Shown: piece after piece, positions 13,334-23,980 of the stretch
How positions within the stretch are numbered: position 1 is the first letter of the stretch
Layout: each line of letters begins with the position of its first letter
Assembly: GCF_003254395.2 (NCBI RefSeq)
Contig: NC_037648.1
Location: forward strand, 9,302,009 to 9,366,008
Length of the DNA: 64,000 nt
From: Apis mellifera
Taxonomy: Eukaryota; Arthropoda; Insecta; Hymenoptera; Apidae
Direction of reading: 5' to 3'
Notes under the pieces: model-generated
Seen by the model: the letters and a program-made list of their open reading frames with translations, nothing else
The model's database searches: none
Told to the model about the DNA's origin: nothing
Position numbers and translations under genes: made by a program

Positions 13334-13341
13334 TTTAAATA
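13334..13341 (+). promoter_or_regulatory. TATA-like box (weak candidate)
   Basis: TTTAAATA lies in a G+C-rich surrounding, which makes it stand out locally. No convincing initiator follows 25-35 bp downstream, so promoter function is speculative. Confidence 0.2.
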
Positions 13342-13649
13342 GGGCGGTCACTTGAACGCAGACGCGATCAACGGCCAGCTATGGGCGGAACATTAGGCGA
13401 TACTGTTCTCCAAGGATCCGAGCCGAGTGAAAACGAGTAGTACGAGAATTGTTGTCGCGGCCACGACAAAACCGGCATCACGACCATCTATTATAAGCCC
13501 GATGGTTACGCTTCTCGGTTTATCTATCCAACCCTCTATCCGTTCTCATTTAAACGAAGTCTGCCCTCGATCTCTTTCAGGGAGCGTGTTGACGGAAGTT
13601 TTAATCGAATGGTTGTTCAACGCGATGCTGTTTGATTAGGGAATTGTAC

Positions 13650-15000
13650 CTGTGATCGATTCGTTGGTAGAAGTTGTTTTGAGAGGGATGGTTCTTCGTT
13701 TTCTTTTTTTTTTTGTTTTTTTTTTTTGGAAGGGAAGAAGTGTATTTGTTTTTAATGATTTTTGATTGAGAAAATTTTCTAGAAAAATTCTTTAGATAAT
13801 AGAAGGTATCGAAGATATGTTGCGACTTTGCATAAATACACAATTGATATAAATTATTAATTGTTAAAATTTTATATGTTGATTAGGTAAATTTATTTAT
13901 TGAAGCGTTTATTTTCAAGGGAATTATTTTTTCAAGGATTTCAAATTAAATATGGATTGATGAAAATTGTTTAAAGAAAGTTTAATTTGAATCTGTAAAT
14001 TCATTTCAGTTTCCAGATTTTAACATAGATATTTCATAAACGATTCCATATATTTTTTAAATAAATCGTTGTTCTGATGCACGAATAATTATTTGAATAA
14101 AAGTATAAAAGTTTCGCGGACAACCCACATTGTAAAATATGTCCAGCAAGGGTGAGCAATTTACGCTTTCCTCTCTCTTTGTATGTGTTTCCTATTTTAA
14201 TTGCTCGTAAACACGTCATATCGCGTGTGTAATTTCTTATCCTCGATACTGTCACAGAAGAGGTGAATTTTATGAAAAGAATTTGGATTCAGAATGTTTA
14301 AAGTCGCCCCTGGGTGAGGCTGCTTTTGAATACCGGTTGAGGGGAAATGTAATTCACCTAAGTGAAATTCCTTGTAAAAGAGCTCTATAAGTCGAAAGTA
14401 ACTTGTAGTTCGCATAAAAGTAACTCGGTTTCAATGGAAATTTTAACGTAAACCCACATCGCGCGCACAGAGAGTCGAAGTTGATTCAAGCAACATATTG
14501 CGTAGAATAATTTCACGATATAACAAATACAATACATTCTATCGGTAATAAATCGTTGAAGTAATAAATAAAATTAGTTTCAAATTTATTATTTAGAATA
14601 TTTTCTTAGAATATTATTTAGAATATTTATAATTTTTAATTCTAATATTTCTATTAAATCTTGCTAAATAGAAATTTAGATTTCTAATTTTTTAGTTTTT
14701 AATACAAAATTCAAAGCAAGAAATTACATTTTACAATTTTCAAAAAAAAAAATCCCTCCCACAGAGATCAACTATCAAGATTCACTACTCAAAGAATGCC
14801 ATTTCATTCAAGATTACTCCGTCAAATTCCAAAAAAGAAAAAGAATTAATTATATTTTACATATATATGCAATAACTACATCGATATTTAACGTATATAA
14901 AACAATCTTTCAAAGTTAATCAAGGTTTGTTACCCAACCACATAAATGCAATTCTACGCAACCTCTCCCCAGAGAAAGTAGTAGTAAAAGAGAATCGAGC
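13650..15000. other. A+T-rich non-genic stretch
   Basis: T-rich runs occur at 13700-13730. Short repeats of a TTAGAATATT word occur at 14588-14625. There is a modest island near 14240-14480 with no clear coding signal. No gene was recognised. Confidence 0.5.
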
Positions 15001-16540
15001 TTGTCCTCGTAGAAAATCGTCGAATGGTCCAATTACGCGTCGTATATTGTTCTCCAAGGATCAAACCGAAACGAGCAGTTTCCATTTCCTGGACCAAAGT
15101 TAATATCTTTCGACGGACGGAGAGATAAGCTGAGAAACGTGGTGGAGGATCGGTAGTGGTGCATTATTATTTCCAGCGGCGACATACGTATGCGAGGGAT
15201 TGTGTGTGGTGAATTGAAGGGTGGAACGTGACTGCTTAAAATTCAAGAATTTTTATGCCACCTCCGAGGCAACGATTTAATATAAGCAGAAGCGCGCCGA
15301 CTTTCTATTCTTTCCTCGTGATAAATTAGCTTTCGTCACTTAGGAAAGTTTCCAGAAAAATTCATCCTCCTGGAGGGAAAGGAAGGGTTGTTTTGAATCT
15401 ATGGATGGATTCGTGAAAGTTGAAAAGTTATTATTGTGGAATTTGAAATGTTGATACGGAGATGGAGATGACGAGACGATTATTGAATAGTTCGAAAATT
15501 TTTATTGTTGTTCTGAGGGATATAGTATATATTGAAAGAAAAGAGCGTTTTGTTCGATTGGTTTGAAATTGGTGGAATTGCGAGGAATTTTTAATGAAAT
15601 AAATATGAAGAATGGGTGGAAATTTGAAAGTCTGCGGTTAAAAATTTATACACGTATGTATAAGAAAATTTCTAAGATGAAATATTGAAATTTCATGAAA
15701 ATTAGAATGTTAAATTATATTACTAAACATAAATTATATATTTTTATATATTTATATTTAGATATTTTCTATAAATTCGTATGTTGAAAATAACCGAAAA
15801 GATATTTTAATTTTCATGAAAGCTGTAGTATCTTTATTTCTTCAGATTACCAAGAGAAAACCGATCTTTGAATTTAATTAAATTTATCCACAAGTTAATG
15901 CAGATGCTTGTTCAAAGGATAGACTGCGGCAGAAATTCTAACGGACATAAGAATCGAGTTGTACCATCTTCCTGCTCGCTTCATTATAATAACCATCTGC
16001 TAGGAACGTGTCCTCATTATTATCGACTACGTGCGCGAATTTTACGATTTCTCGTACAAAAGAAAGACGTTCGTCAAAAGGATTCACACTTAGCTGCTTA
16101 TTTCTTATGATATACGAAACGAAGAATCAAGGTCGATCGCAATATTTTTCAATCTTTTTTAAACAAAATTTTATACGATTTTATATATTTTCTAGATTTT
16201 TTTTTATTAAAAAAGAAAATCCTCTTTGTTAATTCCAATCTCAAGATTCCTCGATATTTTCTATCAAACTCTCGATCGATTTCAAAGAAAACAGGATTTT
16301 CTCGAGGATGTTCAATTGTTCAATTGTTCTTTTTCATCGACTTCGAAACTTTTCTAAAGCTAACACGTTCAAGTTAAATCGATAAATATTCATAAAATCA
16401 ACGAGGTTTCGAGTGTCAAAACGAGTTAACTACGAGTGTTTTATAACGCGATTGATCCTTTTGTTTGAAAGGATTTGTAGTTGGATTCCTTTGGTCGTTT
16501 CGAATATTAAATCGAAAATATAAGGAATTGGTCAACTTTC
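15000..16540. other. G+C-rich island 7 and flanking A+T-rich sequence
   Basis: The block at 15000-15350 is of balanced composition with no long frame. At 15868-16110 lies an 80-residue plus-strand frame, preceded by a pyrimidine-rich acceptor-like sequence ending at about 15845. It has no recognisable domain and was not called as a gene. Confidence 0.4.
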
Positions 16541-17300
16541 AACCTCCCCACATCCAACACGTCCAAATCCGATGATCATCCAAGTGTTTTCTTCCCCCAT
16601 TCGGTCCATATATCCGTTCCACGAGCAAATTGGGGAGGCGACGTTTGTCGCGGAATCTAGGGGGTGGCAAAGGGAAGCATAATTAAGCGTGTTACGAGCG
16701 GTGGCGACCGCGAACCAATCGTGTCTCGAATTTAATTAAAAGCCGAGTCCGGTTGCTCAAAGAAGTTGGCCCCTGCGCGCGAGCCAAGCAGTATTCAATT
16801 GTGCTTCCATCCCCTCTGGCCATTATGATAACTGCATACACGGGACGCGCCGCCCCAATTACGCGCGGTGTGCAACGTGTGCGGCAGGAAATTCGAGCCA
16901 GCCAGCCGGATCCGCAACGATCCACAATCGCCGAGCTTTTCGCTCCACGTTTCCTTTGTGAAAGAGGACGCTTAACGCGATTCCGTACAGGCCGCGTTTT
17001 CCAAAGGCGAGTCGACCGACGATCGCGTTTTAATAAAATTCGATCGATCGACCTCGAGCCCGTAAGCCACCGATGACGTCTTTATCGGATTGCATTATGG
17101 CGGTTCGAATCCGTGTTTCGTGGAACGTGGACGTGTTCTTGAGCGTTCAGTTTGGTTTGGTCCGTGGTTCCTGATCCCTGCGGTTTCCTGCCGAGGACCT
17201 ATCGTCCTAGGTGATCCGTTTTCCCTCTGTTTATCGGGCAAGGGTTGCGCAGGAAATATCGCCGGCGGCCTCTCGGCGGAATAATGAAATTTCAAACCCC
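16540..17300. other. G+C-rich island 8 (largest)
   Basis: This is one of the longest G+C-rich, CpG-rich blocks. Open frames overlap on both strands (16692-17284) and none resembles a known protein. A tRNA B-box-like word, GGTTCGAATCC, occurs at 17101-17111 but without a tRNA fold. It is a candidate for a conserved regulatory cluster or an unrecognised exon neighbourhood. Confidence 0.45.
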
Positions 17301-17595
17301 TATTGATGGGAGAGAATGAGCGAGAGAGAAAGAGGGATGAGTGCGAGGATTGCAAGATATAAACGGTTTTCGATCGTATATAAATTGAGTTGCGTTGGTG
17401 GTGCATCGAGTTTCTTTTTTCTTTTTTTCTTGCTCAGAATGCTTTGAGGTTTGGTTCAGAATTATTTTCGATCTTTGTTTCAATATTTTTAATTTGCTTT
17501 GTCGTAAATTTTCAATGAATTTTATCGGTATGGAGATACATATATATTTTATTTTTCAAATTAAATTTACAATAATTAATTTCAGGAAATAAAAG

Positions 17596-17597
<2 letters not shown>

Positions 17598-17635
<38 letters not shown>
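17598..17635. repeat. (CT)19 microsatellite
   Basis: This is a perfect CT dinucleotide tract, the longest perfect dinucleotide repeat in the window. It separates island 8 from island 9 and should be length-polymorphic. Confidence 0.95.
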
Positions 17636-17636
<1 letters not shown>

Positions 17637-17661
17637 GCCACCCCTTTCTAAACTACCCCTG

Positions 17662-17952
17662 CTAACGCGTTCTTGCGAATGGTAAGAAGCGAACTAAGCT
17701 TACACGGCTTCGATTATAACGTATTAAATTGCATAACAAATGGTTGTAGGAATCGCGTTTTGCGCCAGTTATCTGGGTCATATCTTCGTTGTACTGACGT
17801 GTGCAGAACTTGGCCGGTAACTTAAAGCAACAAGCGGCAGGCACCCCCAGCCTCTCCCCATAACTGGCTACGACACAGCCTGTCAGCATTTCCCTCGGCC
17901 GAGTAAATCGGCCGTCAAGCCAACAACCATCCGGATCGGAAGTCAGTGGCAT
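17662..17952 (-). CDS. Candidate small ORF, 96 residues (hypothetical)
   Basis: The ATG at 17952-17950 has an insect-like context (GTCAAAATGCC), and the frame runs to a TAG at 17664-17662. An in-frame stop lies about 13 codons upstream of the ATG, so this would be the true start of a short protein or first exon. The protein begins MPLTSDPDGCWLDGRF and contains several cysteines. It has no signal peptide, membrane segment or domain that I recognise. It lies in a G+C-rich island, and an initiator-like TCAGTT sits about 40 bp upstream (plus-strand 17991-17996 read in reverse). A possible donor, GT|GTAAGC, lies near 17706-17700. An alternative explanation is a conserved non-coding island with a chance open frame. 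Confidence 0.25.
   Translation of the reverse strand: MPLTSDPDGCWLDGRFTRPREMLTGCVVASYGERLGVPAACCFKLPAKFCTRQYNEDMTQITGAKRDSYNHLLCNLIRYNRSRVSLVRFLPFARTR
17896..17914. repeat. Perfect GC palindrome (7-bp arms)
   Basis: CGGCCGA-GTAAA-TCGGCCG is a perfect 7-bp inverted repeat with a 5-nt spacer, inside the candidate small ORF at 17662-17952. It is a possible dimeric protein site or a chance feature of the G+C-rich sequence. Confidence 0.6.
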
Positions 17953-18227
17953 TTTGACGAGTTTGTTAACGAAACAATCGCAAAACTTTCAACTGACACC
18001 ACACAGACGTTTATTGACGTGACACGTGTAGTACTGCGAGAGGTGCAACTACTGTACTATTCAATAAGCGCTTTGAGCAATTATCAAGAAGCGTGTTTAT
18101 TGAACTTCTAAAAATCGATTGAAAAGAATTGTTTGCTGTGCTTAAAGTGCTGTTTTATTGAATGTTTGTCGAATTGATGAAAGTATTCTTTGAGTTGAAT
18201 CGAATTAAAACGAGAAAAAATGTGAGG

Positions 18228-18298
18228 AGAAATTTCGAGATTCGAACCCGAGACCTTACGGATATTAATCGGGGTCTTTATACGCATAGCTATGATAT
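18228..18298 (-). pseudogene. Degenerate tRNA-like remnant (tRNA pseudogene or SINE head)
   Basis: Read on the minus strand, the segment has the order of a tRNA. An A-box-like TAGC followed by a TA-rich D region lies at 18291-18275. The middle region contains TTAATAT where the anticodon loop should be (anticodon AAT if aligned so). A variable segment of AGGTC type follows, then a B box, GGTTCGAATCT, with a 5-bp T stem that pairs with one G-U wobble. The total length of about 71 nt is close to a real tRNA. The putative acceptor arms (near 18298-18292 and 18234-18228) do not pair and the anticodon stem is poor, so it cannot be a working tRNA. It could be a decayed tRNA copy, the promoter head of a tRNA-derived SINE, or a chance resemblance. 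Confidence 0.35.
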
Positions 18299-19572
18299 AT
18301 TTTTAAATATTTCTATTATTTTGTTATTATATAGTATGCAGTTGTATTCTTTGTTTCGTAAGTACTACTTAGTAGTAATATCGATATAGAACAGTATTCA
18401 GTCGATTCTGAAAATGAAATTTTGGAAAGAAATTTCGAATTAGATAAATCATTGAAATTTGACACTCGTCTCTTTTGTTCTGAATTCGTAAAAATCAATC
18501 TATCTCTAAATAAGAATTCAATCGGGATTAAATGCTACTATTGTAGTTGATTGTTGAAATATTGCATAAATAATAATGAAATAGTTGCAGATATTGAAAT
18601 AATAATCTATAGGATAGATTTTTATTTTGAATTTGATTTATAGAATTTCTCTTATTACATTTGTTCACAGAAAACTTCTTGCGTTCATTGAAGTGATAGA
18701 AAAATATAAAATATATTTATCAATAAAAAAGAATAGTGATTAGAAAATGGAATCAAATATCTCTTATTTTCAATTAATGTCTTTAAAGCACTGATCCTTC
18801 GAGGTATAAAACTTTTGTAAAAAGATATCCACATCGTCATACAAAAGAATGCGATATTGCATCTCCGTGAATAAAGAAGCGTTAAATATAAAATTGTATC
18901 ATTGATTACGTAGCTCAAAAAGAATAATTTAAGTACGAACATCGATTCTTAACTTTCCATGGACCAGCCATGGATTTTCAGAACAAAACTTGGTCCTTTG
19001 TACTCGTTTCTATCTCACCAAATGGTAGAGTAACTTCGTCGACCTACATGGATAAACTCGGCCGCGAATTTATTTTTTTCCAGAACCTTTCGACTCCGGA
19101 TATCCGTTTGAGGATACTCTACAAAACTACAAAATGGAAAGAGATTTTATTTTGCGTTCAGAAAGTTTAAGGGAATTCAACATGTTGGACAGTGATTTTT
19201 TTTTTTTGGTTGAAAAAATTATATAAAGAGAAAGAAAGATGACAATTTATCAAAGAATGTGCTATATAAATTTTTATGTGTTAATTGTGGAAGATCGTAA
19301 AAAGGATTTGGTGGAAAAAGTTAATTTTCTTATAATTTGTTTTATATAAATCTTTACTTTATTTAAAATCTTTTAAATGATTTTAAATTTAGTAGAGATT
19401 TAAAATTTTTCTAGCCCAGATTTTGTGAAGATTGAAAATCTTCAAAAATAGTAATCTAAAATTTAGTATCCTCAAATACTACATAGCTTAAAATTACAGA
19501 TTACAAAATTCAAAAATTCAAAAATAGCAATTCGACTTGTCATCCATTTAATCATCCGAATAAATTTTAATT

Positions 19573-19612
19573 AAATTTAGCTGAAATTTAGCTGAAATTT
19601 AGCTGAAATTTT
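19573..19612. repeat. Tandem repeat, 11-bp unit (about 3.6 copies)
   Basis: The unit AAATTTAGCTG repeats three times perfectly (19573-19605) and continues into a partial fourth copy. It is A+T-rich and non-coding. Confidence 0.9.
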
Positions 19613-20040
19613 AATCGTAATCTAATATCCTCGAATAAAAATAACTCGGAATCTATCAAAAGCCTAATTATCCTATTACTCAATTACTTGTCTTCGTTGG
19701 TACAAATTTTTTCAAACGAGCAATTGCCAGATGTAAAGTTAATAATCGTTTTCTTTAATATTTTTCCTTTCTTTCTTTCGCTTCAATTATCGAATCGTGG
19801 TGTTGCACGTATCCGGCTAATTCGTGCGAGATTTTTTTCCCTTCCAAAACCCGTCATCCATCGGACATTTATTATTGGACTGTGATTAATTACGCCAGCA
19901 CACGCCACGCCAAGTACAGGTGGCTCCAGTTATGAACTGCAGTTTGTTAAATATTCTTTTCCTGGGATTGACGATGGACAAAAACGGTGGACGTTATTTT
20001 GACGTGACCAACTTTCTTTTTTTCGCCGTTTTTAAGCGGT

Positions 20041-20056
20041 ATTATTATTATTATTA
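20041..20056. repeat. (ATT)5 microsatellite
   Basis: This is a short perfect trinucleotide tract inside a modest island. Confidence 0.85.
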
Positions 20057-21599
20057 TCTCCAATCTGAAAATGTGGCGAAAAGCTTTTGCATTTCACTGG
20101 AAACGAGTTTGTCATAGCTTGATCACACTCGGGATAAACGTTTGTTGATTTTATTCAACCGTTGACGAGATTTTTATTGCTTTGGAATATAAGAAATGGA
20201 TTTTCATTGTACAGAAATGGAGAGGAATTATTTTTGCGATAAAGTTAATAATCATTATTTGAAATTGTAATATTGTAAATAATTGTTTTTTTTTGGCGTG
20301 AGGTATTTTGAATTTAAATTTTGAATTGCCTATAAGTTTTGATAGTAAAGCACAAAGCAGGATTAGATATATAAATTGATGTAAGGTGATTCGAAGATTA
20401 AATTCAAAAGTTATTAATTACTTAAATATCATTTAATAACTATGTATTTGTTTTAATGATTATATAATATGATGCACAAGTATTCGTTATATAATTATCC
20501 AAAATTTTCACTAATTATTCATTGTTCTTTCATTCCTAATCTCGTGTATTTAATTTAAATTTAAATTTTTTAATTAATATTTAAATATTGAATATTTAGA
20601 TTTTCAGATATTAGATATTCAATAATTTTATACAATTCTTATGGTTTTTCTTTTTTCATTTCGAAACTTTTATTTTGCTAGTGATTAGAAATTTTGATTA
20701 TAAATGAAAAAGAAGAAAGTGGTAGTAAGTTAAATTTTTAGTTCTCGCAAATACTGGAAATACAAATAGCATAAAATCGTTTTGATACGAGCTGGAAATG
20801 TTGAAAAATGGCATGTTTCGATAAATGCAATTTTCGTGTAATTTGTTTAAAATCCGATTTCATCGTGTACAAAATTGGGATTTTAGCAAATCTCGAACAA
20901 CGAGAGGTATTTAAGATTAAATTGATATTTTAAGTTGTCGTTCATATTACAAATTCAAAAACTAGGTTTCATCATATATATACATACGTCCACAAATATT
21001 GAAATCTGTAGCTACCTTTGTAATTTCGCTGAGTGCCCATTTGTAATTATTTATGAAAGAACAACGTATATACTTGATGTATAAATTATGATATTACTCA
21101 TGATTACATTTATGTTATATTTCAGTATCGTTTCATTTCGGATACGTTTAATTTATGAAAAACAAAAATATTTTCCAAATATATAATTGTTGATAGATAT
21201 ATATAAATTTCTAAAAAAAATTTATATAATCGGATTTGTCCTAAAAATAGAGAAATATAACAATAATATTAGAATCTAATAGAAATTCAAAATCTTTATA
21301 TTTGAATAATAAAAATATCCGAATGATATTTCCATATGAATCATCACAAAATGAAAAATAAATTTCTATAAATTAAAATATATCTATCTTCATTAAACTA
21401 TATTAATAAATAATACTTTCATAATCAAACAATTCACTGTATATAATCCTCTCTCTATATCCATCCTTTAATTATAATTTTTAATAAACAATTTACATTT
21501 TTCAGATATACAAATACACATTAACCATAAACACTTTCATAAGTTTCAAGAAAACCTCGACGTCAAAATGAAAAAGAGGAAAGGGAGGGATAAATAAAA

Positions 21600-22270
21600 A
21601 TTTCATGCACAGCGTGAAATAAAATAAAATGAAAGTTCAATTCGGCACCACAATTGCCTGTATCCCTCGTATCTCCAGAACCGCATTACGATTCAGCATT
21701 ACAATTTCTGCGATCGTAGAATACGTTAAAATCGAGGCACGAACGTCGCATAAATCGATCACCGGGGAACAATCTTCGCGTATCTGCGATCGTTCTCGAC
21801 GGGGGAGGAGAGGAAAAGGGGCATAGAATCGTCCGCAAGCTCTTGAAATCGGAGGGGGCCTTCATCGTCGTTGGGCCACCCCCTTCTCGTCGATGCGTTT
21901 GCATAATTTATTCTGGTGACGTATGGCCACGCGTTATGCCGCGACTGGAATTAACGGGTTCTGTTTACCGCGGACAAATTGGAGCAATTATCGCCGCGGC
22001 CGAATGGATTGGACTTCCAAGCAACCGAACTTCTCTTCCCTCTGCCTTTATTCTCCGTGCTTTTGTTGTTAACAAATTGTGCGCGGTTAATTGGACGATT
22101 AAACCGCGTGCGTTGATAATATTGCGGAGTATTTACCTTTCGCGTGAAAAAATTTGTTATTTCTTTTTGTTTGAACGAATGAACTTTTTGAAACGATTTC
22201 CTTTTAAAGGATCGTCGTTCTGTTTAGGACAGAAATTGGACGAATTCGAGAAGTTTAACTATTGATGCAT
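21600..22270. other. G+C-rich island 10
   Basis: This is a balanced to G+C-rich block containing the 182-codon open frame described separately. It ends about 100 bp before the long palindrome at 22365-22668. Confidence 0.45.
21720..22265 (+). CDS. 182-codon open frame, coding status doubtful
   Basis: One plus-strand frame has no stop between the TAG ending at 21719 and the TGA ending at 22265. The first ATG in this frame is at 21936, leaving 109 residues from MPRLELTGSVYRGQIGA onward. The product would be basic, with mixed hydrophobic stretches (GAIIAAAEWIG and a later FVVNKLCAV), but I recognise no domain, signal peptide or motif. The first two-thirds lies in G+C-rich sequence where stops are rarer, but the frame also stays open into more A+T-rich sequence after about 22130. 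Given the number of frames in 64 kb, one of this length by chance is plausible. If real, it could be an exon beginning upstream of the ATG. No confident splice sites were identified. Confidence 0.18.
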   Translation, partial: NTLKSRHERRINRSPGNNLRVSAIVLDGGGEEKGHRIVRKLLKSEGAFIVVGPPPSRRCVCIIYSGDVWPRVMPRLELTGSVYRGQIGAIIAAAEWIGLPSNRTSLPSAFILRAFVVNKLCAVNWTIKPRALIILRSIYLSREKICYFFLFERMNFLKRFPFKGSSFCLGQKLDEFEKFNY

Positions 22271-22364
22271 GGCGTAAATTTTTGATTTGTTTAAAGTATG
22301 TATTGAAAATCTTGGTACGTACTGATGAATCGATTCGTTTCAAAAGTGAATGAATCGAAAATGT

Positions 22365-22668
22365 AGAATGGCAATTTTTATAGGGGAGGCTTCGTTTTTC
22401 GAGAAAATCGATCGTGTTTGTGCGCGTGCATTTGAGAGATAAAGTTCATCGAATATATTTCTTTGCAGTTGGCTAGTTTGTTCGTGTTTATAAAAAGTAT
22501 CACGATTTGTTGCAATATACGTGGTTTGTTTTTCGCCGTTCTTATTACGTCTTTTGGGTTACTTTATAAGAGTAGAAATCGATGTATCTCTTAAATGCAT
22601 ACGCACAAAACTTTATAATCGATTTTCTCAAAAACGAAGAAAAATCTCTTAACAAAAATTGTCATTCT
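22365..22668. repeat. Long imperfect palindrome (about 88-bp arms, 126-bp loop)
   Basis: The left arm (22365-22452) matches the reverse complement of the right arm (22579-22668). The core from CTTCGTTTTT to CATCGA aligns with about 50 matching positions, small gaps and several substitutions. The outer parts share AGAATG-CAATTTTT words. The 126-bp interior does not continue the pairing convincingly. A transcript would fold into a long hairpin. The alternatives are a palindromic MITE-type mobile element, an inverted duplication, or a hairpin-RNA precursor. No obvious target-site duplication flanks it and no ORF lies inside. Confidence 0.75.
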
Positions 22669-22669
22669 T

Positions 22670-23980
22670 TATTTAAAATATATTAATGATTATATACAAA
22701 TATAATTTTATTTTTAAATCGTATTATAAATCATATTTTAAGAAAAAAAATTTAATGGATTGTTGAATAGAAATATTTTCAAGAAATTTTAAAATAAAAA
22801 ATTAATACGGAGTTTTTTTTTCTTTATAAATGATACAACAAAGTAATTTAAATTTAAAGAATATAGTTATCTCATGATAATAACTTTGCGTGAATCAAAG
22901 TCAGAAACTCGGTTAATTTTGGAACAATTCTATTCCATTGTGATAGGGTACTTTATTAATTACAGGTGCTTCGAGATCAGAGCCTCCTTTGAATCTAATA
23001 TCACTGCATTACGAATACCTCGCAGTCCTGGAGTCGCTCTCAGCATAGTTTACATAATTTTACATAATTCAACCGAACAATATATATATATATATGTATA
23101 CACATATATATGCACAAATTTCTCTATACTCGATATCAGTACGGTTCAAGAATCTTGTTAAGGTCTAATAAATCAACTACGTCAATTTAATAGCCTCAGA
23201 TTTTGATACCATTTTAAACAATTTAAAGTATTCGTTGTGAGATGAATAAATAGGAACTCTGTTGAATAACTGTATTATAATAACAGGATTTCTAGGATTG
23301 AGATTATAGATATATTTGATTGATTATTAAATTTCGAAATTTTAATCGGATGATCCTTATATAAAGATTACTCTAAGAGAATATCTCTGAAAATTAAAAA
23401 TAATTTAATCTTAAAACGTAATGTGATCACAGTAAAAGTAAAAAAAAAAATATATATATATATATTTTACGAAGAAGGTATAGTATATTTAAGGATGTAA
23501 GTAAAAGATTTCTAGGAATTAATCCACTTACTTCACTTAATCCACTTTACTCGAGAGGACGAAAATACGCGAAAACACGAAATTACTTCTTTCTTATCGA
23601 TTTGCCAACATCTTATTTCATACTACTTTTACTATTTTTTGAAATTAATTATTTTCGATTTATATTACTCTTACATAATTTCCAATTTCTTTCGTAATAG
23701 ATTTCAATTAATTGTTTCAACACTCAATTATACGTTAATTAATAAATAAACGTAATCAAACATCGATAATCAATTTATCATTTATCGGCACGTTTCTTGT
23801 CCAAGATATTCACCTTATCCTCGATTAATCGATTTTAAAGTATCGATTTCGAATAAACATAAATATAAATACAAACTCCTTGAAAATTAGCCATCCCTGA
23901 ATAAACTCGTAAACAGAATAAACGACATGAATTCACATTAATTATCCTCCTTGGATACCAGAAGGAACATCTAATTAATC
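22670..23980. other. A+T-rich non-genic stretch
   Basis: This is A+T-rich with an AT-rich microsatellite at about 23081-23095 and an A run passing into TA repeats at 23440-23466. A 95-residue plus-strand frame at 22874-23161 has no recognisable feature. Confidence 0.55.

Larger units (their letters stand above)
13110..13650. other. G+C-rich island 6 with hairpins and a TATA-like box
   Basis: This island is CpG-rich. It contains two short perfect hairpins (13250-13265 and 13308-13323) immediately upstream of TTTAAATA at 13334-13341, followed by G+C-rich sequence. The layout resembles a core promoter region reading to the right, but I find no convincing initiator at the expected distance and no gene downstream. 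Confidence 0.35.
18100..21590. other. A+T-rich non-genic stretch
   Basis: This is mostly A+T-rich. It contains the tRNA-like remnant (18228-18298), a 7-bp palindrome around CCATGG (about 18956-18974), the 11-bp tandem repeat at 19573-19612, a small island near 19780-20120, and an (ATT) tract at 20041-20056. No gene is recognised. Confidence 0.5.

Noticed and set aside
15868..16110. 80-residue plus-strand frame after an acceptor-like TTTATTTCTTCAG
   Set aside because: No recognisable domain, no partner exon and A+T-driven composition at its end.
17101..17111. tRNA B-box word GGTTCGAATCC on the plus strand
   Set aside because: Only 3-4 pairs form around it, no A box stands at the right distance and no acceptor stem is found. 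A nearby 5-bp hairpin has a 9-nt loop, not an anticodon arm.
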